A DNA stretch of 23,826 nucleotides, taken from assembly GCA_018062725.1 (NCBI GenBank), contig JAGORP010000024.1:1-23826 (forward strand). Reading direction: 5' to 3'. Positions 14,525-22,737 of this stretch are shown here, in pieces (position 1 is the first letter of the stretch; every line of letters starts with the position of its first letter). Below the pieces are notes generated by a model, which was not told the origin of the DNA, made no database searches, and was given only the letters and a program-made list of their open reading frames with translations. This DNA is from Flavobacterium sp. (lineage in GTDB: Bacteria; Bacteroidota; Bacteroidia; Flavobacteriales; Flavobacteriaceae). A program made the translations under genes and the position numbers.

Positions 14525-15805
14525 TTGGAAATAGTCATAATTTTCTTGCTGATTTTAATTAATGGAATTTTTTCTATGTCAGAAATCGCACTCATATCAG
14601 CAAGAAAAAACAGGTTGGAAACGGCCGCCAAAAAAGGTAATACGAGTGCAAGAACAGCTCTAGATTTGGCCAATTCGCCAAATAAATTTTTATCGACGGT
14701 ACAAATAGGCATCACGCTTATTGGTATTTTAACCGGTATTTATTCTGGTGAAAAAGTAACCGAAGATGTGCGCTTTTTCTATGAGAGTTATACCTTAACA
14801 CAGCCCTATGCTGCTTCATTATCGGTAGGAACGGTTGTAGTTGTTTTAACGTATTTTTCGTTGGTTTTCGGAGAGTTATTACCCAAACGTATCGGACTAA
14901 ATTTTCCGGAAACCATTGCCAAAGCAGTTGCGTTACCCATGAAAATAGTTTCTGTGGTCACGGCACCTTTTATATGGTTGTTAACGGTTTCGACCGATTT
15001 TATTTTAGACGTTTTTAAAATAAAACCAACGGCCGACGGTAAAGTAACCGAAGAAGAAATTAAAGCCATCATCAAAGAAGGAACCGAAGGCGGAGAAGCA
15101 CAGGAAATTGAACAAGATATCGTAGAACGTGTCTTTCATATCGGAGATCGAAAAATCAACTCCTTAATGACACACCGTAAATCGTTGGTGTATTTGTCTT
15201 TAGAAGATGATTTGAAAGAAACCAAAGAAAAAGTGTTGGACGAATTGCATTCTATTTATCCGGTTTGTGAAGATAATTTGGATAATGTTATTGGTGTGGT
15301 TTTGTTGAAAGATCTATTCGCCAATTTTGAAAAAGGATCCTTCGATTTAAAAGCAATTGCCAAAGAACCGGTATATTTTATTGAGCATACTTCGGCCTAT
15401 AAAGCCTTGGATATTTTCAAAAAAACAAAAGTTCATTATGCCTTTGTAACCGATGAATACGGTATTTTACAAGGAATTATCACTTTAAATGATATTTTGG
15501 AAGCCTTGGTTGGTGATGCTGCCGATTTTTATGAAGAAGAATTCCAATTGATCGTTCGAGAAGACGGTACTTGGTTGGTAGATGGACATTATTCATTACA
15601 CGATTTCTTGACTTATTTTGATATGGATGAATTGATTAATGATTATGATGTAACTACGGTAAGTGGTTTAATCATGACCGAATTATCATACATCCCTAAA
15701 GTAGGAGAGAAGCTGGTTTGGAATAAAATGGAATTGGAAGTAATGGATATGGATGGTGTTAAAATCGATAAGGTTTTAGTCCGTTCTATAAAAGAAATAA
15801 ATTAG
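14525..15805 (+). CDS. CNNM/CBS/CorC-domain membrane protein (hemolysin-C/CorC-like transporter family)
   Basis: A 426-residue inner-membrane protein. Residues 1-160 form a CNNM (DUF21) domain with about four membrane helices (IVIIFLLILINGIFSMSEIAL, LSTVQIGITLIGIL, VVVVLTYFSLVFGELLPKRIG, VVTAPFIWLLTV). Residues from about 200 to 335 hold a pair of CBS modules ending in DEYGILQGIITLNDILEALVGD, and the last 80 residues are a CorC_HlyC domain. The family is linked to magnesium/cobalt efflux or homeostasis; the old name hemolysin is not a function. The start is TTG at 14525: translation from it gives the conserved opening MEIVIIFLLILINGIFSMSE, while the next ATG (14576) would delete most of the first helix. 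No Shine-Dalgarno sequence is visible. It lies 32 bp after adk. Confidence 0.92.
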   Translation: MEIVIIFLLILINGIFSMSEIALISARKNRLETAAKKGNTSARTALDLANSPNKFLSTVQIGITLIGILTGIYSGEKVTEDVRFFYESYTLTQPYAASLSVGTVVVVLTYFSLVFGELLPKRIGLNFPETIAKAVALPMKIVSVVTAPFIWLLTVSTDFILDVFKIKPTADGKVTEEEIKAIIKEGTEGGEAQEIEQDIVERVFHIGDRKINSLMTHRKSLVYLSLEDDLKETKEKVLDELHSIYPVCEDNLDNVIGVVLLKDLFANFEKGSFDLKAIAKEPVYFIEHTSAYKALDIFKKTKVHYAFVTDEYGILQGIITLNDILEALVGDAADFYEEEFQLIVREDGTWLVDGHYSLHDFLTYFDMDELINDYDVTTVSGLIMTELSYIPKVGEKLVWNKMELEVMDMDGVKIDKVLVRSIKEIN

Positions 15806-15867
15806 TAATAAGACATAAGACATTAGCCAAATAGTTTAATTAACTTTTGCCTTTTGCCTTTTGCCTT
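15804..15867. repeat. Two heptanucleotide-period tracts after the CNNM gene
   Basis: 15804-15831 reads in 7-bp steps as AGTAATA, AGACATA, AGACATT, AGCCAAA. 15844-15864 is a perfect (CTTTTGC)x3 followed by CTT. Both lie in the 155-bp gap before obg. Period-7 tracts of this kind are the same class as the AATTCTT array before hpt. Confidence 0.65.
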
Positions 15868-15900
15868 GAATAATGACAGAAGATTTGATATTAAGAGGAG

Positions 15901-15917
15901 GACAGCCAGTGGCTGTC
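15901..15917 (+). promoter_or_regulatory. Hairpin upstream of obg, possible weak terminator/attenuator
   Basis: A perfect 7-bp GC-rich stem GACAGCC / GGCTGTC with loop AGT is followed by AGGTATTTTT. It sits inside an 18-codon ORF (15873-15929) whose start context, aataATGACAGA, matches that of obg itself (15961). The T-tract is short, so it is more likely a partial terminator or RNA-stability element than a full stop. Confidence 0.4.
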
Positions 15918-15960
15918 AGGTATTTTTAAATTAAATCATAATATTGAAAAATAAGAAATA

Positions 15961-16968
15961 ATGACAGAGGGTAACTTTGTAGACTACGTAAAAATATATG
16001 TTTCATCTGGTAAAGGAGGAAAAGGTTCTTCACATTTACACAGAGAAAAATTTATTGAAAAAGGTGGTCCCGATGGGGGAGATGGTGGTCGTGGTGGACA
16101 CGTATATTTGGTAGGAAATAAAGGACTTTGGACTTTGTTTCATCTGAAATTTGCACGTCACGTAAAAGCAGGTCACGGTGGTGATGGTGGAAGTTCTCGA
16201 AGTACAGGACATGATGGGGAAGATAAAATTATTGAAGTGCCTCTAGGAACAGTAGTTCGTGATAAAGACACGAATGAAATCCTTTTTGAAATCACAGAAG
16301 ATGGCGAAAAAAGAATTGTTGCCGAAGGTGGAAAAGGTGGATTAGGAAACTGGCATTTTCGCTCGTCTACCAATCAAACGCCTCGTTACGCACAACCTGG
16401 AATGCCTCCAGTGGAAGCCGATATTATTTTGGAATTAAAAGTATTAGCCGATGTTGGTTTGGTTGGATTTCCAAATGCTGGGAAATCGACATTGTTATCG
16501 GTGTTGACTTCCGCAAAACCTAAGATTGCCGATTATCCGTTTACGACGTTAAAACCCAATTTGGGAATTGTTGCGTACCGTGATTTTCAATCGTTCGTTA
16601 TTGCCGATATACCGGGGATTATTGAAGGGGCAGCAGAAGGAAAAGGATTGGGGCATTATTTTTTACGTCATATTGAACGAAATTCAACGTTATTGTTCTT
16701 AGTTCCCGCCGATGCTGATGATATTAAGAAAGAATATGATATTTTGTTAGACGAATTGCGTCGCTACAATCCAGAAATGCTCGACAAAGATCGTTTGGTT
16801 GTAGTATCCAAATGTGATATGTTAGATGATGAACTAAAAGCAGAAATGCAGCAAAAATTAGACAAAGATTTTAATGGAATTCCTTATATGTTTATCTCGT
16901 CGGTTGCCCAACAAGGCTTAACAGAACTCAAAGATAAATTATGGCAGATGTTAAATACAGAAGCATAA
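15961..16968 (+). CDS. obg: GTPase Obg/CgtA
   Basis: A 335-residue ribosome-associated GTPase needed for large-subunit maturation and growth control. Residues 1-158 are the glycine-rich Obg fold ([51 protein letters not shown]). The G domain has G1 GFPNAGKST from G169, G2 in [13 protein letters not shown]3 [10 protein letters not shown]4 SKCD and G5 SSVA. G4 has Ser in place of the usual Asn of NKxD. The C-terminal OCT domain found in some Firmicutes proteins is absent, so the protein ends soon after the G domain, as in most Bacteroidota. It is the last gene of the hpt-adk-CNNM-obg run and is followed directly by an intrinsic terminator. Confidence 0.97.
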   Translation: MTEGNFVDYVKIYVSSGKGGKGSSHLHREKFIEKGGPDGGDGGRGGHVYLVGNKGLWTLFHLKFARHVKAGHGGDGGSSRSTGHDGEDKIIEVPLGTVVRDKDTNEILFEITEDGEKRIVAEGGKGGLGNWHFRSSTNQTPRYAQPGMPPVEADIILELKVLADVGLVGFPNAGKSTLLSVLTSAKPKIADYPFTTLKPNLGIVAYRDFQSFVIADIPGIIEGAAEGKGLGHYFLRHIERNSTLLFLVPADADDIKKEYDILLDELRRYNPEMLDKDRLVVVSKCDMLDDELKAEMQQKLDKDFNGIPYMFISSVAQQGLTELKDKLWQMLNTEA

Positions 16969-16972
16969 AAAG

Positions 16973-16995
16973 ATCCCGAGTTATCGGGATTTTTT
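16973..16995 (+). terminator. Intrinsic terminator after obg
   Basis: The stem ATCCCGA / TCGGGAT with loop GTTA is followed by TTTTT, 4 bp after the obg stop. It separates obg from the secreted glycoside hydrolase gene. Confidence 0.9.
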
Positions 16996-17034
16996 GTTTA
17001 ATTAGTTTAGTGAAAGATTTTCAGTTGCTTTAAA

Positions 17035-18837
17035 ATGAATAAGATTGCCCTACTTCAACTGTTTTTTTTATTTTTCAATACATATGTAAGCACACAATGT
17101 ATTCAAAATCCAGCGTCAACAAACGCGTACCCCAAAAGAGATCTACGTGGTGTTTTTATCTCCACTGTTTTTAATTTAAATTGGCCAACCAATCGATTGG
17201 CAACTCCAGCAGCACAGCAAGCCGAATTAATAGAGATATTAGATACTGTGAAAGCAAATGGCTACAACACGGTATTTTTTCAAGTTCGTTCAGAATGTGA
17301 TGCTTTGTATAATTCTGCCTTAGAACCATGGTCGTATAGATTAACCGGAACTCAAGGACTGGCGCCAACACCGCTATGGGATCCTTTAGCATTTGCTATC
17401 ACCGAAGCTCATAATCGCGGGATAGATTTGCATGCTTGGTTAAATCCCTATCGCGCCAGTGCCAATGTTACGTCGTATACTTTGTCTCCTAATCATGTAA
17501 TTAATACGCATCCGTCTTGGATAATTTCAGCATCGAATAATGGGAATTTAAAAATATTGGACCCAGGTTTGCCTGCTGTTCAGGAGTATATTAAAAATAT
17601 TGTTCAAGACATTGCTTCTAGGTATGATATAGATGGAATTCATTTTGATGATTATTTTTATCCAACTAGTGGTATGGCTACGAATCAAGATGCGGCTACA
17701 TTTGCAGCTCATAATCCAACGGGTATTGCAACTATTGCCGATTGGCGTAGACATAGTGTAAATACAATGATTGGCAAAGTATATGATGCTTTACAAGGAA
17801 TAAATGCTTCTCAAAATAAAACGATTCTATTTGGAGTGAGTCCTTTCGGAGTATGGAAATCGGGTATACCTACAGGTATTACTGGAACGTCTTCTTTTTA
17901 TGATATGTATTGTGATCCTATTGCTTGGCTAACCGCGGGAAAAGTAGACTATTTGGCGCCTCAATTGTATTGGAAAATTACGGGTGCTCAGGATTATATA
18001 ACACTTTCAAAATGGTGGAATGATCAAGTTGCGGCTTCGGGAAAACAACTCTATGTTAGTCAGGGATATTACAAATTAACAGATACTAATAATTGGGCTG
18101 CTTCGGAAATACAAAATCAAATTATACAAAATAGAGCCACTTCGATGGAGGCCACATTCGGACAAATTGCGTACAATTATTCTAGTATTAAAAATAATGA
18201 CAAAACAATTAATACCGTTTTACAATCTGGGTCTTATCAATTCAAATCATTTGCGCCTCCTGTTGCAGGAAAAGATGATATTTGTCCAAATGTACCTGAA
18301 AATATTAGATTCGAAGGCCTGTACTTGAAATGGGATACGCCAGGAATTGCATCCGATAATGATTTGCCAAAAAAATATGTTGTGTATGCCTTTGACAGTG
18401 AATTGGATGCCACAAACAATAGAGAAGAGAGTTCTAAAATTTTAGATATAGTTGCCGCTAATCAGCTTTTAATTGATTCGGAGATTGCTTTAACCAAATA
18501 TTTTGTGGTGACTTCATTGGATAAAAACAACAATGAAAATGGAGATTTTAGCCAAACCTTGCATTTAATGCATTCCGATTTGAATAAAGAGAACGAAATT
18601 CAAGTGTATCCTAATCCGTTTGAAAATTTCTTTTTAATCCAAAAGCCGTCCGATTATTTTGGAAGTCTGAAAATCAAATTAATCGATTTGTCAGGTAAAA
18701 CGATTTGGCAACAGTTAATACTGCCGGGAACTTCCGTTATCAAAATTAATCCAACGGGAATAAGTGCTGGGTTTTATTTTGGGAAAGTAGAATTGGAAGA
18801 CGGAAGTTCGAAATCATTTAAAATTAGTAAAGAGTAA
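17035..18837 (+). CDS. Secreted GHL10-type (family 10-like) glycoside hydrolase with T9SS sorting domain
   Basis: A 600-residue exported protein. Residues 1-20 (MNKIALLQLFFLFFNTYVST) are a signal peptide. Residues from about 30 to 390 are a GHL10 (PF02638, formerly DUF187) TIM barrel: KRDLRGVFISTVFNLNWP, VKANGYNTVFFQVRSECDALY, GIDLHAWLNPYRA, then the catalytic-region motif DGIHFDDYFYP (D200-P210, with acidic D205/D206), FGVSPFGVWK, and VDYLAPQLYW. Residues from about 405 to 510 look like a fibronectin-type beta domain, and residues from about 520 to 600 are a T9SS type A tail (VYPNPFENFFLI, IDLSGKTIW, SAGFYFGKVEL). GHL10 proteins act on peptidoglycan-like or other surface glycans; the exact substrate is not evident here. 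The gene is alone between the obg terminator and a gene-free gap. Confidence 0.88.
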   Translation: MNKIALLQLFFLFFNTYVSTQCIQNPASTNAYPKRDLRGVFISTVFNLNWPTNRLATPAAQQAELIEILDTVKANGYNTVFFQVRSECDALYNSALEPWSYRLTGTQGLAPTPLWDPLAFAITEAHNRGIDLHAWLNPYRASANVTSYTLSPNHVINTHPSWIISASNNGNLKILDPGLPAVQEYIKNIVQDIASRYDIDGIHFDDYFYPTSGMATNQDAATFAAHNPTGIATIADWRRHSVNTMIGKVYDALQGINASQNKTILFGVSPFGVWKSGIPTGITGTSSFYDMYCDPIAWLTAGKVDYLAPQLYWKITGAQDYITLSKWWNDQVAASGKQLYVSQGYYKLTDTNNWAASEIQNQIIQNRATSMEATFGQIAYNYSSIKNNDKTINTVLQSGSYQFKSFAPPVAGKDDICPNVPENIRFEGLYLKWDTPGIASDNDLPKKYVVYAFDSELDATNNREESSKILDIVAANQLLIDSEIALTKYFVVTSLDKNNNENGDFSQTLHLMHSDLNKENEIQVYPNPFENFFLIQKPSDYFGSLKIKLIDLSGKTIWQQLILPGTSVIKINPTGISAGFYFGKVELEDGSSKSFKISKE

Positions 18838-19001
18838 TTTCTTTCCGTTTAATTTGATGAAAATTGCTGATTTGTAAAACAGATTGAAAGGACACAGTAT
18901 TTAGATCACCAAAGAGTTAACTTGAAGAAGCGTTGAACTTCGGTTGAAATAGGCAAGGGAGAACTGCTTTCTTCTGTCTTTAAATATTTTACAGCTTTGC
19001 A
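18838..19001. other. Gene-free left part of the 668-bp gap
   Basis: No supported gene, terminator or RNA is recognised between the glycoside hydrolase stop and the 21-bp array. The last 21 bases (18981-19001) can be aligned weakly, in register, with the array unit. Confidence 0.5.
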
Positions 19002-19127
19002 AAAAGTATAAACCCCTGTGATAAAAGTATAAACCCCTGTGGTAAAAGTATAAACCCCTGCAATAAAAGTATAAACCCCTGCGACAAAAGTATAAACCCC
19101 TGTGGTAAAAGTATAAACCCCTGCGCT
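19002..19127. repeat. 21-bp tandem repeat array, six near-perfect units
   Basis: Units start at 19002, 19023, 19044, 19065, 19086 and 19107. The first 17 bases are invariant, AAAAGTATAAACCCCTG, or differ at one base (CAAAG in one junction); only the last four bases vary (tgat, tggt, caat, cgac, tggt, cgct with the preceding G). The period is 21 bp, i.e. two helical turns, which puts every A-tract on the same face of the DNA. No spacers separate the units, so it is not a CRISPR. Confidence 0.92.
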
Positions 19128-19253
19128 AAAAATACAAGTCCCTGTACTAATTTTGTAAACCGCGCGACTCGTTTTTATTTCCGCTTTTGTAAAATAGCAA
19201 ACCCCTTCTGTAAAATTGAATTCTGCTTAACTGATTTTCATTTTTGCTGTTAC
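19128..19253. repeat. Degenerate continuation of the 21-bp array
   Basis: The 21-bp register continues with decaying matches at 19128 (aaaaatacaagtccctg), 19149 (aattttgtaaaccgc), 19170, 19191 (aaaatagcaaacccctt), 19212 and 19233. The unit at 19191 keeps 13 of 21 consensus bases. One plus-strand frame stays open across core and tail (18984-19301) but has no ATG, GTG or TTG start. From 19254 to the promoter at 19454 the DNA is AT-rich and featureless. Confidence 0.6.
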
Positions 19254-19453
19254 CATAGTAGGAACTATTTTTTAAATTCTGAAAACTATTTTGCAGTAAT
19301 TTAGAAACAGATTTTCAATTTTAACCAAGTTAATCTTTCAAATAGTAAGATGGATAAAATGAATTACAGAAGGATTCAAGCGATTGAATTTTAGTTGTTT
19401 AAAGTAAAGGTTAAAATTTTCTTAATGAAATCCATTTTCTATTTATTAAATTT

Positions 19454-19482
19454 TTTGATAAAATCGAAATAGAGTATATTCG
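19454..19482 (+). promoter_or_regulatory. Promoter of the S46 peptidase gene
   Basis: TTTG at 19454-19457 and TATATTCG at 19475-19482 are 17 bp apart, a good Bacteroidota -33/-7 pair. The -7 box ends 23 bp before the ATG. The short A-rich leader (actaaaaaaatattttatt) is typical of highly expressed genes in this phylum that lack a Shine-Dalgarno sequence. Confidence 0.65.
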
Positions 19483-19505
19483 CACCACTAAAAAAATATT
19501 TTATT

Positions 19506-21656
19506 ATGAAAAAACTTTTATTATCACTTATCGCAGCTATAACGCTTGTTCCATCAAGTGTAAAAGCAGATGAGGGAATGTGGTTTTTAATGTTCATTGA
19601 GCGTTTAAACCACAGAGATATGCAAAAAATGGGCTTACAATTAACGGCTCAAGAAATTTACAGTATCAACAATCACAGTTTAAAAGACGCTATTGTTCAG
19701 TTTAACGGAGGTTGTACTGCAGAATTGATTTCAAAAGATGGTTTAGTATTAACAAACCACCACTGTGGATATGACGCTATTGCTGAGCAATCAACAGCAG
19801 AAAATAATCACTTGAAAAATGGTTTTTGGGCCAAAACTAGAGCGGAAGAAATCAAACCTTCTAGTTTATTTGTTCGTTTCTTTGTTCGTATGGACGACTG
19901 TTCTAAAAGAATTTTAGCAGTAGTAAATCCATCAATGACCGAAGCAGAACGCGAAAAAGCCATCAATGCCGAAATTGCTAAAATTGAAAAAGAAAATAAT
20001 GAAGGTGGTAAATATGTGGTTTCTGTTCGTCCTTTCTTTCAAGGAAACGAGTATTACTATTTTGTGTACCAAGATTATAAAGATGTTCGTTTAGTAGGTA
20101 CGCCACCTGAAAGTTTAGGTAAATTTGGTGGGGATACAGACAACTGGGAATGGCCACGTCATACAGCCGATTTCTCTATGTTCCGTGTGTATGCAGACGC
20201 TAACGGTAATCCAGCAGAATATTCTACAAATAATGTTCCTTTACAACCTAAACACCATTTACCAGTTAACTTAAAAGGAGTGAAAGAAAATGATTTCGCG
20301 ATGATTTTAGGTTACCCAGGACGTACTAACCGTTGGATGCCTGCAGGTGGAATTGAGCAAAACGTGAAATTTGCGTATCCTGCTTGGGTGGAAGGTGCTA
20401 AAACAGGAATGGACAACATGAAGAAATACATGAATCAAAGTGATGCTTTGAACTTGGTATATGCTTCGAAATTTGCTTCTACTGCAAACTACTGGAAAAA
20501 CCGTCAAGGGATGATTGATGCCTTGTCAAAATTCCAAACAGCAAAATTAAAAGCGGCTCAAGAAGCTAAATTTAACAAATGGGCTAACTTGCCAGCTAAT
20601 AAGGCTAAATATGGTAATGTTGTTGAAACTATCAATAACTTCTATAAATTAACGAACGAAAAATCACGTCACGATAATTATTTACAACAGTTGTTTAGAA
20701 CTACCACTTTTGGAACTATCGGAAGAACGCTAGGAAAACAACTGGAAATGTATGCCAAAGCAGATGCTGCAAAACGTACTCAAATGGCTCCAGCTATCTT
20801 AGAAATGACTGACGAATTATTCAAAGAAGCTCATATTCCAGCTGAAAAAGATATTTTAGCAGCACAATTAAAATTATATTCTACTAAGTCTACAGGTTAT
20901 GCTATTGCTCCAATGGTAGAAAAAATTGGTAAAGAATACAATGGAGATTTTGCTAAATATGTAAATGCAGCATTCGATTTAAGTGTTGTTACTTCAAAAG
21001 ACAGAATTAAAGCATTCTTAGATTTGCCAAGTGAAGCATTATTAACAAACGATCCTTTAGTAGCATTGTCTAACGATATGACTACTCATTTTAGTACTAA
21101 ATCTGACGCAATTGCAAAAGCACAAAATGATTTTGGTGCAGCATTCCGTAAATTAGTGGAAGGATTAAGAGAATCTAAAATTGGAGAAATTAAATATCCA
21201 GACGCTAATTCAACCTTGCGTTTAACCTATGGAAAAGTACGTTCTTTACCTGCAGATAAACGTAACGATGCTAAAGTGAACAATTATACAACTTTAGACG
21301 GTCAAGTTAAAAAATACAAAAAAGGAGATCAAGAATTTGATTTACCAGTTCGTGTATTGGAAATGAACAAAAACAAAGAGTTTGGTCGTTTTGCTGATAA
21401 AGACGGTTCTTTACACGTAAACTTCTTAACCGATAATGATATTACAGGTGGTAACTCAGGTTCACCAGTATTAAACGGTAAAGGTGAATTAATTGGTTTG
21501 GCTTTCGACGGAAATATCGAAGCTATGGCTGGTGACGTTATCTTTGATAAAAACTTGCAAAGAACCATTAATGTTGATATTCGTTATGTATTGTGGGTAA
21601 TTGAGAATTTCTCAGGTGCAAAACACATTGTTGACGAAATGACATTGGTGAAATAG
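19506..21656 (+). CDS. S46 family dipeptidyl-peptidase (DPP7-like)
   Basis: A 716-residue periplasmic serine exopeptidase that removes dipeptides from the N-terminus of peptides. A signal peptide is visible (MKKLLLSLIAAITLVPSSVKA, cleaved before DEGMWF). The catalytic triad is H85 in TNHHCGYD, D222 in PRHTADFS and S651 in TGGNSGSP, at spacings that fit the family. The position 18 residues after the serine separates DPP7 from DPP11: here it is G669 (FDGN), as in DPP7, which prefers hydrophobic or aliphatic P1 residues, and not the arginine that gives DPP11 its Asp/Glu preference. This assignment rests on recalled family knowledge. The gene has its own promoter and terminator and is monocistronic. 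It probably feeds amino acid catabolism with the cytoplasmic M3 peptidase. Confidence 0.95.
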   Translation: MKKLLLSLIAAITLVPSSVKADEGMWFLMFIERLNHRDMQKMGLQLTAQEIYSINNHSLKDAIVQFNGGCTAELISKDGLVLTNHHCGYDAIAEQSTAENNHLKNGFWAKTRAEEIKPSSLFVRFFVRMDDCSKRILAVVNPSMTEAEREKAINAEIAKIEKENNEGGKYVVSVRPFFQGNEYYYFVYQDYKDVRLVGTPPESLGKFGGDTDNWEWPRHTADFSMFRVYADANGNPAEYSTNNVPLQPKHHLPVNLKGVKENDFAMILGYPGRTNRWMPAGGIEQNVKFAYPAWVEGAKTGMDNMKKYMNQSDALNLVYASKFASTANYWKNRQGMIDALSKFQTAKLKAAQEAKFNKWANLPANKAKYGNVVETINNFYKLTNEKSRHDNYLQQLFRTTTFGTIGRTLGKQLEMYAKADAAKRTQMAPAILEMTDELFKEAHIPAEKDILAAQLKLYSTKSTGYAIAPMVEKIGKEYNGDFAKYVNAAFDLSVVTSKDRIKAFLDLPSEALLTNDPLVALSNDMTTHFSTKSDAIAKAQNDFGAAFRKLVEGLRESKIGEIKYPDANSTLRLTYGKVRSLPADKRNDAKVNNYTTLDGQVKKYKKGDQEFDLPVRVLEMNKNKEFGRFADKDGSLHVNFLTDNDITGGNSGSPVLNGKGELIGLAFDGNIEAMAGDVIFDKNLQRTINVDIRYVLWVIENFSGAKHIVDEMTLVK

Positions 21657-21708
21657 TCATTGTGAACTATTACCCTATGTTTGTCAAAGGGTAAAAGCAA
21701 TATAATTT

Positions 21709-21740
21709 AAACCGAACTCGGAAATGAGTTCGGTTTTTTT
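21709..21740 (+). terminator. Intrinsic terminator after the S46 peptidase gene
   Basis: The 11-bp stem AAACCGAACTC / GAGTTCGGTTT with loop GGAAAT runs into a T-run to 21740. It overlaps an ATG at 21724, which argues against using that codon as the start of the next gene. Confidence 0.93.
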
Positions 21741-21741
21741 A

Positions 21742-21749
21742 TATCTTTA
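21742..21749 (+). promoter_or_regulatory. Putative -7 box of the lipoprotein gene
   Basis: TATCTTTA matches TAnnTTTG except for the last base. It sits just past the terminator and 13 bp before the ATG at 21763, giving a very short leader. No -33 element is clear, since that place is occupied by the terminator stem. Confidence 0.35.
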
Positions 21750-21762
21750 CTTCCATTTCAAA

Positions 21763-22737
21763 ATGAAAAAAAGCCTCTTTTTACTAGTGTTTTACTTCTT
21801 GGTTTCTTGTACAAACAAGGAACCCAAAACGACGTCTTTTTACTATTGGAAAACCGTTTTTCAGCTTTCTAATGCCGAAAAAAAGGTTTTGGCACAAAAC
21901 AATGTAGATAAATTATATGTTCGCTATTTTGATGTAGGCCTTACCAATGGAACCCCTATGCCGTTAGCTCCAGTTTTTTTCAAAGACAAAAAAATAAAGG
22001 AAACTATTGTCCCTGTAGTATTTATTAAAAATGAAGTTTTTCTTTCAAAAGAATTAAAAACAGAAGATTTGGTATTCAAAATAATTCGGTTAATTGACCA
22101 AATCAACCAAGTAAATCACATGAAAACCAATGAAATACAAATCGACTGCGATTGGTCTTTGGCAAGTAGAGATCGGTATGTGGCTTTTCTTAAATTATTA
22201 AAAGTAAAATACGCTAAAACAATTTCGACAACAATACGTTTACATCAAATAAAGTATTTTAGAGCAACTAAAGTACCTCCAGTAGATTATGGTGTTTTGA
22301 TGTTTTACAATATGGGGAAATTAGAGGCCAATGGGATTAATTCAATTTATGATAAAAAAATTGCCTTACAGTATTTGCCAGCACTAAAAAAGTACCCGTT
22401 ACCATTGAAAGTAGCGTTACCTATTTTTTCATGGATGGTGCACAGTAGAAATAATGAAATAATACATTTAATTTCAAAAACGAGTAGGGAAGATTTTAGA
22501 AATAATCCTACTTTTGAAATTGAAAAAAATACTATTTCAGTCCAAAAAAATACGCTTTTTAAAGGGTTTTTCTTCAAAGAAGGTGATAAATTGCATTTGG
22601 AAGAAATTTCAGAACATGATTTAAAAGAAATGAAATCACTTTTGTCAGCATACATGAACAAAGAACCCGATGAAATCATCTATTATGATCTTGATGAAAA
22701 TAATTTAAAAAAATATCCAAATGAGTTCCATTTTTAA
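21763..22737 (+). CDS. Lipoprotein with TIM-barrel-like DUF3142-type domain, function unknown
   Basis: A 324-residue protein. The start ATG at 21763 is chosen because MKKSLFLLVFYFLVSC is a textbook lipoprotein signal with lipobox LVSC; the in-frame ATG at 21724 lies in the preceding terminator hairpin. It should be lipid-anchored at the periplasmic or outer face. The body recalls the TIM-barrel DUF3142 group: DKLYVRYFDVG, EIQIDCDWSLASRDRY (D128, D130, W131), TIRLHQIKYF from T157, and PPVDYGVLMFYNMG (P172-G185). Acidic D128/D130 and D175 at strand ends would suit a glycosidase-like active site, but no activity can be claimed. The next gene overlaps its 3' end by 17 bp, so the two are translationally linked and probably work together. 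Confidence 0.75.
   Translation: MKKSLFLLVFYFLVSCTNKEPKTTSFYYWKTVFQLSNAEKKVLAQNNVDKLYVRYFDVGLTNGTPMPLAPVFFKDKKIKETIVPVVFIKNEVFLSKELKTEDLVFKIIRLIDQINQVNHMKTNEIQIDCDWSLASRDRYVAFLKLLKVKYAKTISTTIRLHQIKYFRATKVPPVDYGVLMFYNMGKLEANGINSIYDKKIALQYLPALKKYPLPLKVALPIFSWMVHSRNNEIIHLISKTSREDFRNNPTFEIEKNTISVQKNTLFKGFFFKEGDKLHLEEISEHDLKEMKSLLSAYMNKEPDEIIYYDLDENNLKKYPNEFHF

Noticed and set aside
19002..19253. CRISPR array
   Set aside because: Units are directly adjacent at 21 bp with no spacers and no cas genes nearby.
21724..21762. In-frame upstream ATG for the lipoprotein gene
   Set aside because: It lies inside the terminator hairpin of the previous gene and would bury the lipoprotein signal peptide 13 residues in.
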